From Flammeovirgaceae bacterium (GTDB taxonomy: Bacteria > Bacteroidota > Bacteroidia > Cytophagales > Cyclobacteriaceae), in contig JADJRT010000015.1 of assembly GCA_016712035.1 (NCBI GenBank), forward strand, positions 1 to 64,000: a stretch of 64,000 nucleotides of DNA, written 5' to 3'. Numbering within the stretch: position 1 is the first letter of the stretch; every line of letters starts with the position of its first letter. Both the position numbers and the translations under genes were made by a program. This document shows, in pieces, positions 48,039-57,717 of the stretch. The notes under the pieces are model-generated. The model had not been told where the DNA came from and searched no databases. It saw only the letters and a program-made list of their open reading frames with translations.

Positions 48039-48470
48039 TTAATGAGCAGGAAGCCAGGTTTGGGTTCGGAAAAACAGCCCCCAATACCCTCTAAGTTTTA
48101 AATTATTGCCTTCCATCCAGATTTTACAACTGTATATTTTGCCATTCTGCGGATCGAGGATATTTCCTTCCGTATAATCACCTCCAGACCTTATCATATC
48201 TTTTAGAATCTCCATTCCAATAATTTTTTTCTTGTAACGGTCATCGCTGGTACTACATTCCTCACAAACCGGGTCTTGTTCTTCTTCGGGGGTTCTGAAT
48301 AGGTTGGTCACTTTGCCGTAATACCTACCGTTTCGCTCAAAGATTTCTACTATTGATTTTGGCTTGTTGGTTTCATCGTCAATCGTTTTCCACTTTCCGA
48401 TAATGGAATTTTGAGCCACAGAGTTGCTCACAGCCAGGACCAACACGAGTATAATCAATGCGAATTTCAT
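48039..48470 (-). CDS. DUF2147 domain-containing exported protein
   Basis: A protein of 143 residues from ATG 48470 (MKFALIILVLVLAVSNSVAQ), with a signal peptide. The mature domain has IIGKWKTIDDETNKPKSIVE, ERNGRYYGKVTNLFR, GNILDPQNGKIYSCKIWMEG and LKLRGYWGLFFRTQTW, the order of DUF2147 (a small beta-barrel-like fold). Two Cys in CEECSTSD may form a disulphide. Periplasmic; the function is unknown. Confidence 0.9.
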   Translation of the reverse strand: MKFALIILVLVLAVSNSVAQNSIIGKWKTIDDETNKPKSIVEIFERNGRYYGKVTNLFRTPEEEQDPVCEECSTSDDRYKKKIIGMEILKDMIRSGGDYTEGNILDPQNGKIYSCKIWMEGNNLKLRGYWGLFFRTQTWLPAH

Positions 48471-48501
48471 GAATGTCAAATTTAATTTCTAAAATAATAA
48501 A

Positions 48502-48529
48502 AAAGAGCGGTGTGAACACACCGCTCTTT
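48502..48529 (-). terminator. Terminator after the pyrophosphatase gene
   Basis: AAAGAGCGGTGT (48502-48513), loop GAAC, ACACCGCTCTTT (48518-48529), twelve perfect pairs. It lies 21 bases past the hppA stop and reads into T-rich sequence on the minus strand. Confidence 0.88.
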
Positions 48530-48550
48530 AATTTGACAATTAATTATATC

Positions 48551-50849
48551 CTAGTTTTTCTGAATCTCCGGTTGAGATTTTGTTACTACTATTTCAATTT
48601 TTTCTTTAGGCTGTTCAACTTTTGCTGTGGATGTATCCTTATTCACTAATAGGGGAGCAATTACCAAAGCAACCACCGACATTAGTTTTAAAAGGATATT
48701 CAAAGAAGGTCCCGAAGTATCCTTAAAGGGATCGCCTACAGTATCACCAACCACAGCTGCTTTGTGAGGCTCAGATTTCTTATAATATTTCTGACCATTA
48801 ATTTCAACGCCTTCTTCAAAACTTTTCTTGGCATTGTCCCAGGCACCGCCTGCATTCGATTGGAAAATAGCCATTAATACACCAGATACCGTAACACCGG
48901 CTAGCATCCCACCCAAGGCCTCGGCACCAAATCCTGGCAAGAATGCAATAACTACTGGAACCACTCCGGCCATTAAACCAGGAAGGACCATTTCTTTAAG
49001 GGCAGCCTTTGTAGAGATATCCACGCACTTTGCATATTCGGCTTTACCATCTGCATCGTGAAATATTTTTTGATCCTCGCTTGACCATTCAGCAACTTCT
49101 TTATCGCCATTTCTTCTCATGGCTTCGAGGGCTGCCTTCAATGCCGGAATTGAAGCAAACTGTCTTCTAACCTCTTCAATCATAGCCATCGCAGCACGAC
49201 CCACTGCATTCATAGCCAAGGCAGAGAAGACAAAAGGTAACATGCCACCAATGAACAAACCAGCCATAACATTGGCTTTTGAAACATCAATTGAACCAAG
49301 TTTTGCAGTGGTCATGAAGGCCCCAAATAATGCTAAGGCTGTCAAAGCAGCAGAAGCAATAGCAAAGCCTTTACCAATAGCAGCAGTAGTATTACCTACG
49401 GCATCCAATTTATCCGTACGTTGACGAACTTCCTTCGGTAATTCTGACATTTCTGCGATGCCACCGGCATTGTCTGAAATAGGACCATAGGCATCAACAG
49501 CTAATTGAATTCCTAAATTAGATAGCATACCCACAGCTGCAATAGCGATACCATAAAGGCCACCAAAGTAAAACGCGCCCATGATAGAAAGGGCTATGAT
49601 TAGGATTGGTAATGCAGTTGACATCATACCGACACCTAAGCCGGCAATAATATTTGTAGCAGCTCCGGTTGAAGATTGACGTACGATGGAAAGCACAGGT
49701 TTTTTACCCATACCTGTATAATATTCAGTAATAAGACCAACCAACAAGCCACCAATCAAACCAATGATGGTTGCCCAGAAAATACCTAGTGCGGTCATCG
49801 TTCTAACGATAGGTTCGCCATTAGCGTCTCTATACAAGTAAGTCGTTGTAAGTCCACTCGGCGGGCAGCATCCAGGTGATAATAAAATAAGAGGCTACAA
49901 TCATCATTGCCGATGAAACAAACTCACCTGTATTCAACGCCTTTTGTGGATCGCCACCTTCTTTAACTTTTACAAAGAATGTTCCGATGAACGACATAAC
50001 GATACCAACCGCTGCGAGTACAAGAGGTAAAAGAACGGCTGATAGTCCATTGAACTGATCGGCAAAGCCATCTACCATAAAAGCGGCACCCAATACCATC
50101 GAGCCAACAATTGAGCCGACATAAGATTCAAATAAATCGGCACCCATACCTGCCACATCTCCAACATTGTCTCCAACGTTATCAGCAATAGTAGCTGGAT
50201 TCAAAGGATGGTCTTCCGGAATTCCGGCTTCAACTTTTCCAACAAGGTCTGCACCTACATCGGCTGCCTTAGTATAAATACCACCTCCAACACGAGCAAA
50301 AAGGGCAATAGAAGAGGCACCAAAGGAGAATCCGGTAACGATAGTTAACACCTGATTTACCTGAGCCTGCGTTTCAAATCCAAAAACGTTTGAATAAACA
50401 ATTAACAAGAGACTAAGTCCTAAAACTCCAAGACCGACAACTCCCATACCCATTACTGAGCCCCCGGTAAAGGCAACCTCAAGTGCTCTGCCTAAGCTTG
50501 TGCGGGCAGCTTGTGTTGTTCTTACATTGGCTTTGGTTGCAACCCGCATTCCAATAAATCCGGCCAACGCAGAAGTAAATGCTCCGATAACAAATGATAC
50601 GGCAACGAGTGGTGATGATGTTTCGCTGTTTGCCGTTACACCCAATAGAAGGGCTACACAAACAACAAATATGGCCAGAATTTTATACTCAGCTTTTAGG
50701 AAGGCCATAGCACCTTCCGCTATGTGTCCAGCAATTTTTTTCATTTTGTCTGTTCCGGCATCTTGCTTGCTTACCCATGCGCTTTTCCAAGCGACAAAGA
50801 GTAATCCAAGAACCCCAAACGCGGGTAATACGTAGAGAATGTTTTCCAT
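48551..50849 (-). CDS. hppA: Membrane-bound ion-pumping pyrophosphatase (one frameshift)
   Basis: ATG 50849 opens MENILYVLPAFGVLGLLFVA. A shift near 49835 joins WTYNDL... to LYRDANGEPIVRTMTALGIF; the total is about 765 residues with around 16 membrane helices. Signature blocks are ADVGADLVGKVEAGIPEDHP (pyrophosphate/Mg2+ binding), NVGDNVGDVAGMGADLFESY, DAYGPISDNAGGIAEM and VVGDTVGDPFKDTSGPSLNI. The alanines in GNTTAAIGKGFAIASAALTA match the K+-dependent class. It couples pyrophosphate hydrolysis to H+ or Na+ transport; the ion cannot be fixed by eye. Confidence 0.95.
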
Positions 50850-50881
50850 TTTTGATTTAGGTTTTCGATATTAATATGTGA

Positions 50882-50914
50882 AAAAAACCGTACGACTAAG
50901 CCGAACGGTTTTTT
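50882..50914. terminator. Hairpin terminator between the thioesterase-linked gene and hppA
   Basis: AAAAAACCGT (50882-50891) pairs perfectly with ACGGTTTTTT (50905-50914), with a 13-base loop. It lies downstream of the gene at 50971 and upstream of hppA, so it should end that minus-strand transcript. Confidence 0.75.
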
Positions 50915-50970
50915 AGTGCCGCAAATATAGGACAACTACCATAACGTGCAAAATTCTTTGTTTTGAGGCC

Positions 50971-51351
50971 TTAGAGGTTAAAACTGGCTTGAAGAGCAAT
51001 CCAGAGGCTTTTCTTTTTTAAATCATCTAATTGATCCAATGGTTCGGAAACAATAACCGAAATTCCGTTTATATCAACGTTTTCGTAATAAGTGCATGTA
51101 GGGTTGAGTGTCGCGCCAAAAATCAAAACACGCGTAGGAGAAAGGAACAATAACTCAGCCATAGTGAATTCCTTTCGATAGAGGATTTGTACGCGTTCAA
51201 GATTCAATTTTAGCGCATGCAGCATGCGGTTAAGTGTCACTAGCTCTGCTTCTGATAGGTCATGCCAGGGTTTAGAAAATATTATAACCAGCGGGGTAGC
51301 AATGGTATATAGTTCTTCCTGATAGAGTGTTTTTAATTCATTCGATTGCAT
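50971..51351 (-). CDS. Hypothetical protein, possible HolD-like (Pol III psi) relative
   Basis: A protein of 126 residues. The ATG overlaps the thioesterase stop by one base (TAATG), so it is translationally coupled. No signal peptide or membrane helix. The pattern is IATPLVIIFSKPWHDLSEAE, then a helical stretch LNRMLHALKLNLERVQILY, a strand with RVLIFGATLN, and SEPLDQLDDLKKKSLWIALQ at the end. The order (a beta strand, AL-x-L helix with VQ, and a final LW helix) is similar to E. coli HolD, but this is a by-eye resemblance with no conserved catalytic motif to check. I leave it hypothetical. Confidence 0.6.
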   Translation of the reverse strand: MQSNELKTLYQEELYTIATPLVIIFSKPWHDLSEAELVTLNRMLHALKLNLERVQILYRKEFTMAELLFLSPTRVLIFGATLNPTCTYYENVDINGISVIVSEPLDQLDDLKKKSLWIALQASFNL

Positions 51352-51878
51352 TATGCTTCTTTGATGTCAAAAATGGATTTAAGTTCATTGGCTTCGGCAG
51401 GTTTCATCCGTCCGGATAGAATTAATCTCAATTGTCGTCTTCGAAGGGCACCATTATATAACTCAAATTCTTCAGGTGTTTCTGGAACTAATTCAGGTAC
51501 TTCCACAGGCTTCCCTTCTTTGTCGACAGCTACAAAAGTGAAATAGGCAGAGTTACTATCAATTTTTTTTCCTTCCGGGATATTTTCGGCATCAACATCA
51601 ATCTTAATTTCTATAGATGAGTTAAAGGCTCGGGTAACCCGCGCGCGAAGCGTAACCACATCACCAAGTCGAATGGGTGATCGAAAGGAAATATTATCGA
51701 CTGAGGCAGTTACCACCGTACTATTGCAATGCTTTTGTCCAGCTATGGCAGATATGATGTCCATCCAATGCATCAGCCGTCCACCCATCAGGTTGTTAAG
51801 CGTGTTGGTGTCGTTTGGTAAAACCAACTCGGTCATATTAACAAACGATTCTTTTGGGTGCTTTTTCTTGCGTGTCAT
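51351..51878 (-). CDS. Acyl-CoA thioesterase, hotdog fold
   Basis: A protein of 175 residues from ATG 51878 (MTRKKKHPKESFVNMTELVL); 25 upstream in-frame codons are hydrophobic and look spurious. The hotdog helix is LNNLMGGRLMHWMDIISAIA with the conserved Gly-Gly and Asp, followed by TVVTASVDNISFRSPIRLGD and AYFTFVAVDKEGKPVEVP. This is the acyl-CoA thioesterase II/BFIT-like group (YciA/ACOT), which hydrolyses medium- to long-chain acyl-CoA in the cytoplasm. It leads a two-gene operon. Confidence 0.92.
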   Translation of the reverse strand: MTRKKKHPKESFVNMTELVLPNDTNTLNNLMGGRLMHWMDIISAIAGQKHCNSTVVTASVDNISFRSPIRLGDVVTLRARVTRAFNSSIEIKIDVDAENIPEGKKIDSNSAYFTFVAVDKEGKPVEVPELVPETPEEFELYNGALRRRQLRLILSGRMKPAEANELKSIFDIKEA

Positions 51879-51996
51879 GATAAAGGAGTAAAGTAGACTA
51901 CTAACTGTTAGTTCGTTTTTAGGTCTCACAAAAATCATCAAAATTTTTTGCAATACACGATGTCTATTTGCTTATTGCATGAAATAATCGAAACGC

Positions 51997-52080
51997 GTGT
52001 CAACTCTGTACACATCTTCTGTAAACAATGGCTCAATTTCAATTGATACCATTACCTTAACAACGATTATTACGGGGTAG
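51997..52080 (+). CDS. thrL: Candidate threonine/isoleucine-rich leader peptide of the thr operon
   Basis: A 27-codon frame from GTG 51997 to TAG 52080: STLYTSSVNNGSISIDT then ITLTTIITG. The last ten residues contain five Thr and three Ile, the two amino acids that depend on this operon. It resembles the E. coli thrL peptide in character and position (85 bases before thrA). No ATG in frame is usable, so the GTG start is a weak point. I see no clear terminator hairpin between 52081 and 52165. It would sense charged tRNA-Thr and tRNA-Ile by ribosome stalling. Confidence 0.5.
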   Translation: MSTLYTSSVNNGSISIDTITLTTIITG

Positions 52081-52165
52081 CTCCCAACCTATTCTGCCTT
52101 TCTCTGACATACCTATCTATTCTCAATTTAAAATTTCTCTTACGGGTTAATTTTCACTTTTTGTT

Positions 52166-54622
52166 ATGAACATACTAAAGTTTGGTGGATCGTCTGTGGC
52201 TACTCCAGCCCGAATAAAATCGGTGATCGAAATTCTTAAGCCTTACCTGCACGAAAATAAATGTGCGGTTGTATTCTCTGCATTTGGTGGAGTAACGGAT
52301 ACCTTAATTACACTTAGTGTTGCTGCGTTAGCTGGTGACGATACGTATAAAGATCAATTGCGTTTGCTTGAGAACCGCCACCTGGATGCAGTAAGGGATT
52401 TGATTGGGATACAAAAACAGAGTAGTGTTATCGCTCAGGTGAAATTCACTTTTAATGAACTGGAAGATGTACTTCATGGAGTCTTTTTGGTGAAGGAGCG
52501 AACTCCACGCACACTCGATTACATTATGAGTTTTGGGGAAAGGCTTTCTGCTTACATCATTGCTGAAGCCATTAAGGATCAAAAGATAAATGCCAATTAT
52601 TTGGATGCCCGCAAAGTGGTTTGCACCGATAATCATTTTGGTCACGCCCGGATTAATTTTTCACTAACCAACCAGCGTATCCAAGAGCATTTTGCCAGCC
52701 ACGATTCATTGCAAATAATTACAGGATTTATTGGCTCTTCTCCTTCAGGCGAAACAACAACAATTGGGCGAAGCGGGTCAGATTATACAGCAGCTATTTT
52801 CGCGGCTGCGCTGAATGCTACTTCGCTCGAAATATGGACCGATGTAGATGGCATGATGACTGCCGATCCCCGAAAGGTAAAGAAAGCCTTTACAGTGAAA
52901 GAAATGACTTATGAAGAAGCCATGGAGTTATCGCATTTTGGGGCCAAGGTTATTTTTCCGGCCACTATGCAGCCTGCTATGGTTAATCATATTCCAATCT
53001 GGATCAAGAATACATTTAACCCTGCTTTTGCGGGAACAAAGATTAGCGATAAATCGAATGGCAAGAATCTGATCATTAAAGGAATCTCTTCGATGGATAA
53101 GATCAGCCTGCTTAGTGTGCAAGGCAGCGGACTGGTTGGTGTGGTGGGGGTATCCATGCGACTTTTTGGAACGCTAGCTAAAGAGAACATTAGTGTAATT
53201 CTGATCAGTCAGGCCTCTTCGGAGCATTCCATTTGTTTCGCCATTGAAGGCAGTAAAACTAAACAAGCGAAAGAAGCTATTGAAAAGGAATTCCTATATG
53301 AGATCAGGAGCCTTGAAATGGATGAAGTAAAAGTTGAGGAGAATCTTTCCATTGTTGCAATTGTAGGCGAGAACATGAAGCATAATCCTGGAACCAGCGG
53401 AAGAATGTTTAGCGCATTGGGGAAAAGTGGTATCAATATCAATGCAATAGCGCAGGGATCTTCGGAGCTTAATATTTCAGCCGTAATTCATGAACAGGAT
53501 ATTGCTAAAGCCTTGAATGTTTTACATGAGGCGTTCTTCCTGTCCGACAGGAAAGTTCTCAATGTATTTTTGGTGGGTACCGGTTTGATTGGAAAATCAT
53601 TGTTGGCTATGATGGAAAAACAATTCAATCAATTGGCCAAGCAGAATCACCTGGAAATACACGTGGTAGGTATTGCAAATAGCAAACGGATGTTATTCCA
53701 TGAAGATGGACTTTCGTTAACTAATGCGGTAGTTGAAATGAAGGAGTCAGGAGAAGAAATGAACCTGAATGCTTTCTTTGGAACGATGAACGCCATGAAT
53801 TTATCGAATAGCATTTTTGTGGATTGCACCAGTAGTGAAGAGGTAACTGGGTTTTATGAATCTATTCTATCCTCGAATATTTCTATTGTTACCCCTAATA
53901 AGAAGGCGAACTCGGGAACGTATGAAAAGTATTTAGCTTTAAAGGCGGCTGCATTCAAACGCGGGGTCAAGTTTCTTTATGAGACCAACGTAGGAGCTGG
54001 GTTGCCGGTAATTAATACGCTAAATGATTTGTTGATGAGTGGTGATCGGGTGATTGGAATTGAAGCCGTGTTAAGTGGAACGCTGAACTATATTTTTAGC
54101 ACTTATAAAAAAGGGGATCAGTTTAGTAACGTGGTGAAGCAAGCTAAAGAGAAAGGTTACACAGAGCCCGATCCGCGTGATGATTTGAACGGGATGGATG
54201 TGGCGCGAAAAATATTGATCCTATCCCGTGAAGCAGGATTACCCATGGAGTTAGAGGATGTTCAGGTTGAAAATCTTGTTCCAGTGGATTGCCTGGGAGA
54301 AATGAATACAGATACTTTCTTTGAGAAATTGAATAAGCATAATAAATCTTTTGAAGGACTGCTTGCATCCGCTGAATCAAAGAATGAGAAACTACGCTAT
54401 ATGGCTGTATTAAAAGATGGCAAAACCCAAATTCAATTAGGATCTGTAAATAATCAGCATCCATTTTATTCGTTGTCAGGTAGCGACAATATTATTTTGC
54501 TAACTACCGAGCGATATCACGAACGGCCGATGGTTATTCGTGGACCGGGTGCTGGTGCAGAAGTAACAGCAGCGGGTGTCTTTGCAGATATAATCCGTAT
54601 TGGTAACTATGCAAATAACTAA
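52166..54622 (+). CDS. thrA: Bifunctional aspartate kinase / homoserine dehydrogenase
   Basis: A protein of 818 residues. The N-terminal aspartokinase has NILKFGGSSVATPARIKSV and TIGRSGSDYTAAIFAAAL; two ACT regulatory domains follow (LSIVAIVGENMKHNPGTSG). The C-terminal homoserine dehydrogenase has VFLVGTGLIGKSLLAMMEKQ, SIVTPNKKANSGTYEKYL and LYETNVGAGLPVINTLNDLL. It catalyses the first and third steps from aspartate toward threonine and methionine. The order of domains and length match E. coli ThrA. The frame is intact and leads the thrABC operon. Confidence 0.97.
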   Translation: MNILKFGGSSVATPARIKSVIEILKPYLHENKCAVVFSAFGGVTDTLITLSVAALAGDDTYKDQLRLLENRHLDAVRDLIGIQKQSSVIAQVKFTFNELEDVLHGVFLVKERTPRTLDYIMSFGERLSAYIIAEAIKDQKINANYLDARKVVCTDNHFGHARINFSLTNQRIQEHFASHDSLQIITGFIGSSPSGETTTIGRSGSDYTAAIFAAALNATSLEIWTDVDGMMTADPRKVKKAFTVKEMTYEEAMELSHFGAKVIFPATMQPAMVNHIPIWIKNTFNPAFAGTKISDKSNGKNLIIKGISSMDKISLLSVQGSGLVGVVGVSMRLFGTLAKENISVILISQASSEHSICFAIEGSKTKQAKEAIEKEFLYEIRSLEMDEVKVEENLSIVAIVGENMKHNPGTSGRMFSALGKSGININAIAQGSSELNISAVIHEQDIAKALNVLHEAFFLSDRKVLNVFLVGTGLIGKSLLAMMEKQFNQLAKQNHLEIHVVGIANSKRMLFHEDGLSLTNAVVEMKESGEEMNLNAFFGTMNAMNLSNSIFVDCTSSEEVTGFYESILSSNISIVTPNKKANSGTYEKYLALKAAAFKRGVKFLYETNVGAGLPVINTLNDLLMSGDRVIGIEAVLSGTLNYIFSTYKKGDQFSNVVKQAKEKGYTEPDPRDDLNGMDVARKILILSREAGLPMELEDVQVENLVPVDCLGEMNTDTFFEKLNKHNKSFEGLLASAESKNEKLRYMAVLKDGKTQIQLGSVNNQHPFYSLSGSDNIILLTTERYHERPMVIRGPGAGAEVTAAGVFADIIRIGNYANN

Positions 54623-54626
54623 TCGG

Positions 54627-55562
54627 ATGAAGTCAGTAAAAGCCTTTGCCCCAGCCACCGTAGCGAATGTTTGCTGTGGATTCGATATTCTAGGATTTGC
54701 CGTTGACGCTCCAGGTGATGAGGTAAAAGTTACGCTACGAAACGACTCTGAAATTAAAATCAAAGAGATAATTGGTGACGAAGGTAAGCTTCCTTACGAA
54801 GTTGAAAAGAATACGGCTAGCGTGGCCATTATTTCTTTTTTAAAGAAGATAGAGAGTAAACAGGGAGTCGACATTGAGTTAGTAAAGAATTTACCATTAG
54901 GAAGTGGTATGGGCTCCAGTGCTGCCAGTGGGGTAGCCGCTTTAATTGCCATCAATCATTTAATGGGTAACCCACTTACGCGTAATCAGTTGGTGCCACA
55001 CGCGATGGAAGCAGAGCGAATTGCCTGTGGGGCCGCTCATGCCGATAATGTTGCCCCATCTTTATTAGGTGGCTTTGTCCTTGTTCGGGATTATGATCCC
55101 TTGGATGTTATTAAAATCGAGGCGGTGGAAAATCTGTATTGCACGCTTGTTCATCCACACCTCGAATTAAAAACAGAAGATTCTCGTAAAGTGTTAAGAC
55201 ATTCAGTAACCTTGAAAGACGCGATTACTCAAAGTGGGAACATAGCAGGCTTGATGATTGGATTATTAAAACCTGACTATCACTTGATTTCAAGATCCTT
55301 AAAAGATGTAATTGCAGAACCAATGCGGTCGGTATTTATTCCTGGCTTTAACAATCTGCGACAAATCGCCATGGAGGCCGGTGCGTTAGGCTTTGGAATT
55401 TCCGGATCGGGGCCAACGGTATTTGCGTTAAGCCAAAGCGAGACAAAAGCGCAACAGATAGCAGAGGCAATTCAAGTAGAATTTTTAAGACATAAGCTAA
55501 ATACCGATCCCTATGTTTCAAAAGTTAATCAGGAAGGAGCCAAAGTATTAACCGTTGATTAG
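54627..55562 (+). CDS. thrB: Homoserine kinase
   Basis: A protein of 311 residues from ATG 54627 (MKSVKAFAPATVANVCCGFD), four bases after the thrA stop; a nine-codon upstream extension overlaps thrA and is unlikely. The GHMP-kinase ATP loop is LPLGSGMGSSAASGVAALIA. LGFGISGSGPTVFALSQSE closes the fold. It phosphorylates homoserine to O-phosphohomoserine, the substrate for threonine synthase. Confidence 0.97.
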   Translation: MKSVKAFAPATVANVCCGFDILGFAVDAPGDEVKVTLRNDSEIKIKEIIGDEGKLPYEVEKNTASVAIISFLKKIESKQGVDIELVKNLPLGSGMGSSAASGVAALIAINHLMGNPLTRNQLVPHAMEAERIACGAAHADNVAPSLLGGFVLVRDYDPLDVIKIEAVENLYCTLVHPHLELKTEDSRKVLRHSVTLKDAITQSGNIAGLMIGLLKPDYHLISRSLKDVIAEPMRSVFIPGFNNLRQIAMEAGALGFGISGSGPTVFALSQSETKAQQIAEAIQVEFLRHKLNTDPYVSKVNQEGAKVLTVD

Positions 55563-55570
55563 ATTCGAGC

Positions 55571-56871
55571 ATGAATTACTACAGTACAAACAATAAGAAT
55601 CAAAAAGTAAGTCTGCGCGAGGCGGTTATTCAAGGGTTAGCACCAGACAACGGGCTTTATATGCCTGAAGAGATTCCTGGATTGCCACGAGCATTTTTCA
55701 AATCGCTACAAGATCGATCGCTTGCTGAAATTGCTTATTATGTTTCCAAAGCAATTGTAGGCGATGATTTACCCGAATCGGAATTAATTGAAATTGTTGA
55801 TCACACCATTCAGTTTGATGCGCCTTTAGTTCCAATAGAATCCGGTGTGCATGCCTTGGAATTATTTCATGGACCTACCCTGGCATTTAAAGATTTTGGT
55901 GCGCGGTTTTTGTCCGGCTTACTTGGATACTTCGCTGAGCAACAAAATAAGGAGATAACTATTTTGGTTGCTACTTCGGGCGATACGGGAAGTGCTGTGG
56001 CAAATGCATTTTTACACGTACCCGGCACACGGGTAGTAGTACTATACCCATCTGGTAAAGTAAGTGAAGTTCAGGAAAAACAATTCACCACCTTAGGAAA
56101 TAATATTATTGCCCTAGAGGTCAGCGGCTCGTTTGATGATTGTCAGCATTTAGTAAAGCAGGCATTTTTAGATGAGCAGCTTAAGAAAAAATTATTTCTT
56201 ACTTCGGCCAACTCAATTAATATTGCCCGTCTCATTCCGCAAATGTTTTATTACTTCTATGCTTATGCACAGATGGATTCAAAAAAGCCGGTGGTAATTT
56301 CTGTGCCCAGTGGAAATTTTGGAAATCTTACAGCCGGTCTAATGGCTAAAAAAATGGGTTTAGGTGTAAATAAGTTTGTCGCGGCAACGAATGTAAATGA
56401 TATAGTTCCTGAATATCTGAGAACAAAATTTTTTGAACCGCGTAAGTCAAAACAAACCATTAGCAATGCAATGGATGTGGGAAACCCAAGCAACTTTGCA
56501 CGGATGATTGACTTATATCAATCCGATTTTGAAAAACTATCTTCAGACATAGTTGGATATTCTTATTCGGATAAAGAAACACAAGGGGCCATGAGGCTAG
56601 TCTCAAAACAATCGGGATATACAATGATCCACATGGAGCTATCGGCTATCTGGGTTTAAAAGATTTTATGAAGAACAATCCCGGGTATTCCGGAATATTT
56701 CTGGAGACAGCTCATCCGGCCAAGTTTAAAGAGGTTGTGGACGAAGCAATTGGTCATGAAATAAAACTTCCTCATAAACTCAAAGAATTTATGAAAGGGA
56801 AGAAGCAATCAATTTCCATTGCTTCGGATTTTGAGGCATTTAAAAAATTACTTCCAACCTTGCTCCCCTAA
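55571..56871 (+). CDS. thrC: Threonine synthase (one frameshift)
   Basis: ATG 55571 opens MNYYSTNNKNQKVSLREAVI. The frame breaks near 56622: the sequence reads YTMIHMELSAIWV and stops, but one added base restores YTNDPHGAIGYLGLKDFM and runs to 56871. The joined product is about 433 residues. The PLP lysine is in FHGPTLAFKDFGARFLSG, and VATSGDTGSAVANAFLHV binds cofactor phosphate. It makes threonine from O-phosphohomoserine. Convergent with pcm, the stops overlapping by 24 bases. Confidence 0.95.
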
Positions 56872-57509
56872 AAGCGGAACAAAAGCAAAGGAGTCGAATT
56901 CTTCTTTCTTCAATTCACCTTTCACCTTGGTGATTCGCAACATCTTTTGACTTTCGCGATTTCCAACCGGGATGAGCAAAATACCTCCTTCTGCTAATTG
57001 ATCTGTTAAAGCGGTTGGTACAACTGGTGCTCCGGCTGTTACAATTATTTTATCGTACGGGGCTTTGGCAGGAATCCCTTTTGAGCCATCGCCAAAAAAG
57101 AAATAAGGTTTATATCCCAACAAGGGTAAGAAGTCGCGGGTGCGCTCGTAGAGTTTTTTGTTATACTCGATGGTATAAACTTTTGCACCCATTTCAAGTA
57201 ATACGGCAGCCTGATAACCCGATCCTGTGCCGATTTCTAAAACTTTATCGCCAGCTTTTATTTTGAGTTTTTCTGACTGAAATGCAACAGTAAAGGGCTG
57301 GGAGATGGTCTGCCCCTCACCGATGGGAAAAGCCTTGTCCTCGTAGGCGTGATTGATCAGTACATCGTCAAAAAAGCATGTCTGGGCACTTTACCAATTG
57401 CATCTAAAACTCGACTATCAGAAATGCCCTTTTCTTGCAGTTTTTTAACCAGTTTGTTTCGCAATCCACGCTGCTTGTAGTTGTCCTCAATCATTTCTGT
57501 AAACGTCAT
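56848..57509 (-). CDS. pcm: Protein-L-isoaspartate O-methyltransferase (one frameshift)
   Basis: ATG 57509 opens MTFTEMIEDNYKQRGLRNKL. A shift in the T run near 57378 joins KVPRHAF to FDDVLINHAYEDKAFPIGEG. The joined protein is about 220 residues. TISQPFTVAFQ, the SAM-binding LEIGTGSGYQAAVLLEMGA and VYTIEYNKKLYERTRDFL are family blocks. It repairs isoaspartate damage in proteins using SAM. The 3' end overlaps thrC's end on the opposite strand. Confidence 0.94.
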
Positions 57510-57646
57510 TTTGGCGCTAAAAACGCCATTTTTTCAGGGTAAACAAAGTTTTAGAAAAAGTTTAGGAAAATTGAAACTCAAGCCCCTACTTTGGGGTTCT
57601 CTAAAGCACAGTAAATACTATTTTGCCATAGCGTTAAACTGTGTTA

Positions 57647-57707
57647 AACCTGACCTTGAAAGCCCGTTGGTTTTGCTTCCAACTGCCTAAAGGTCAGGTT
57701 ATTTTTT
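57647..57707 (+). terminator. Plus-strand hairpin with T run; terminator of an unidentified transcript
   Basis: AACCTGACCTT (57647-57657) pairs perfectly with AAGGTCAGGTT (57690-57700), and ATTTTTTT follows. A nested GTTGG/CCAAC hairpin sits inside the loop. This is a plus-strand terminator, but both flanking genes (pcm, CHAT) are on the minus strand. The 208-base gap holds no convincing ORF, so a small RNA between about 57520 and 57707 is possible. Confidence 0.55.
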
Positions 57708-57717
57708 TGCCTGTTTT

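Noticed and set aside
57481..57690. Plus-strand frame of about 69 codons overlapping the pcm start
   Set aside because: It overlaps pcm on the other strand and has no recognisable family or ribosome-binding site.
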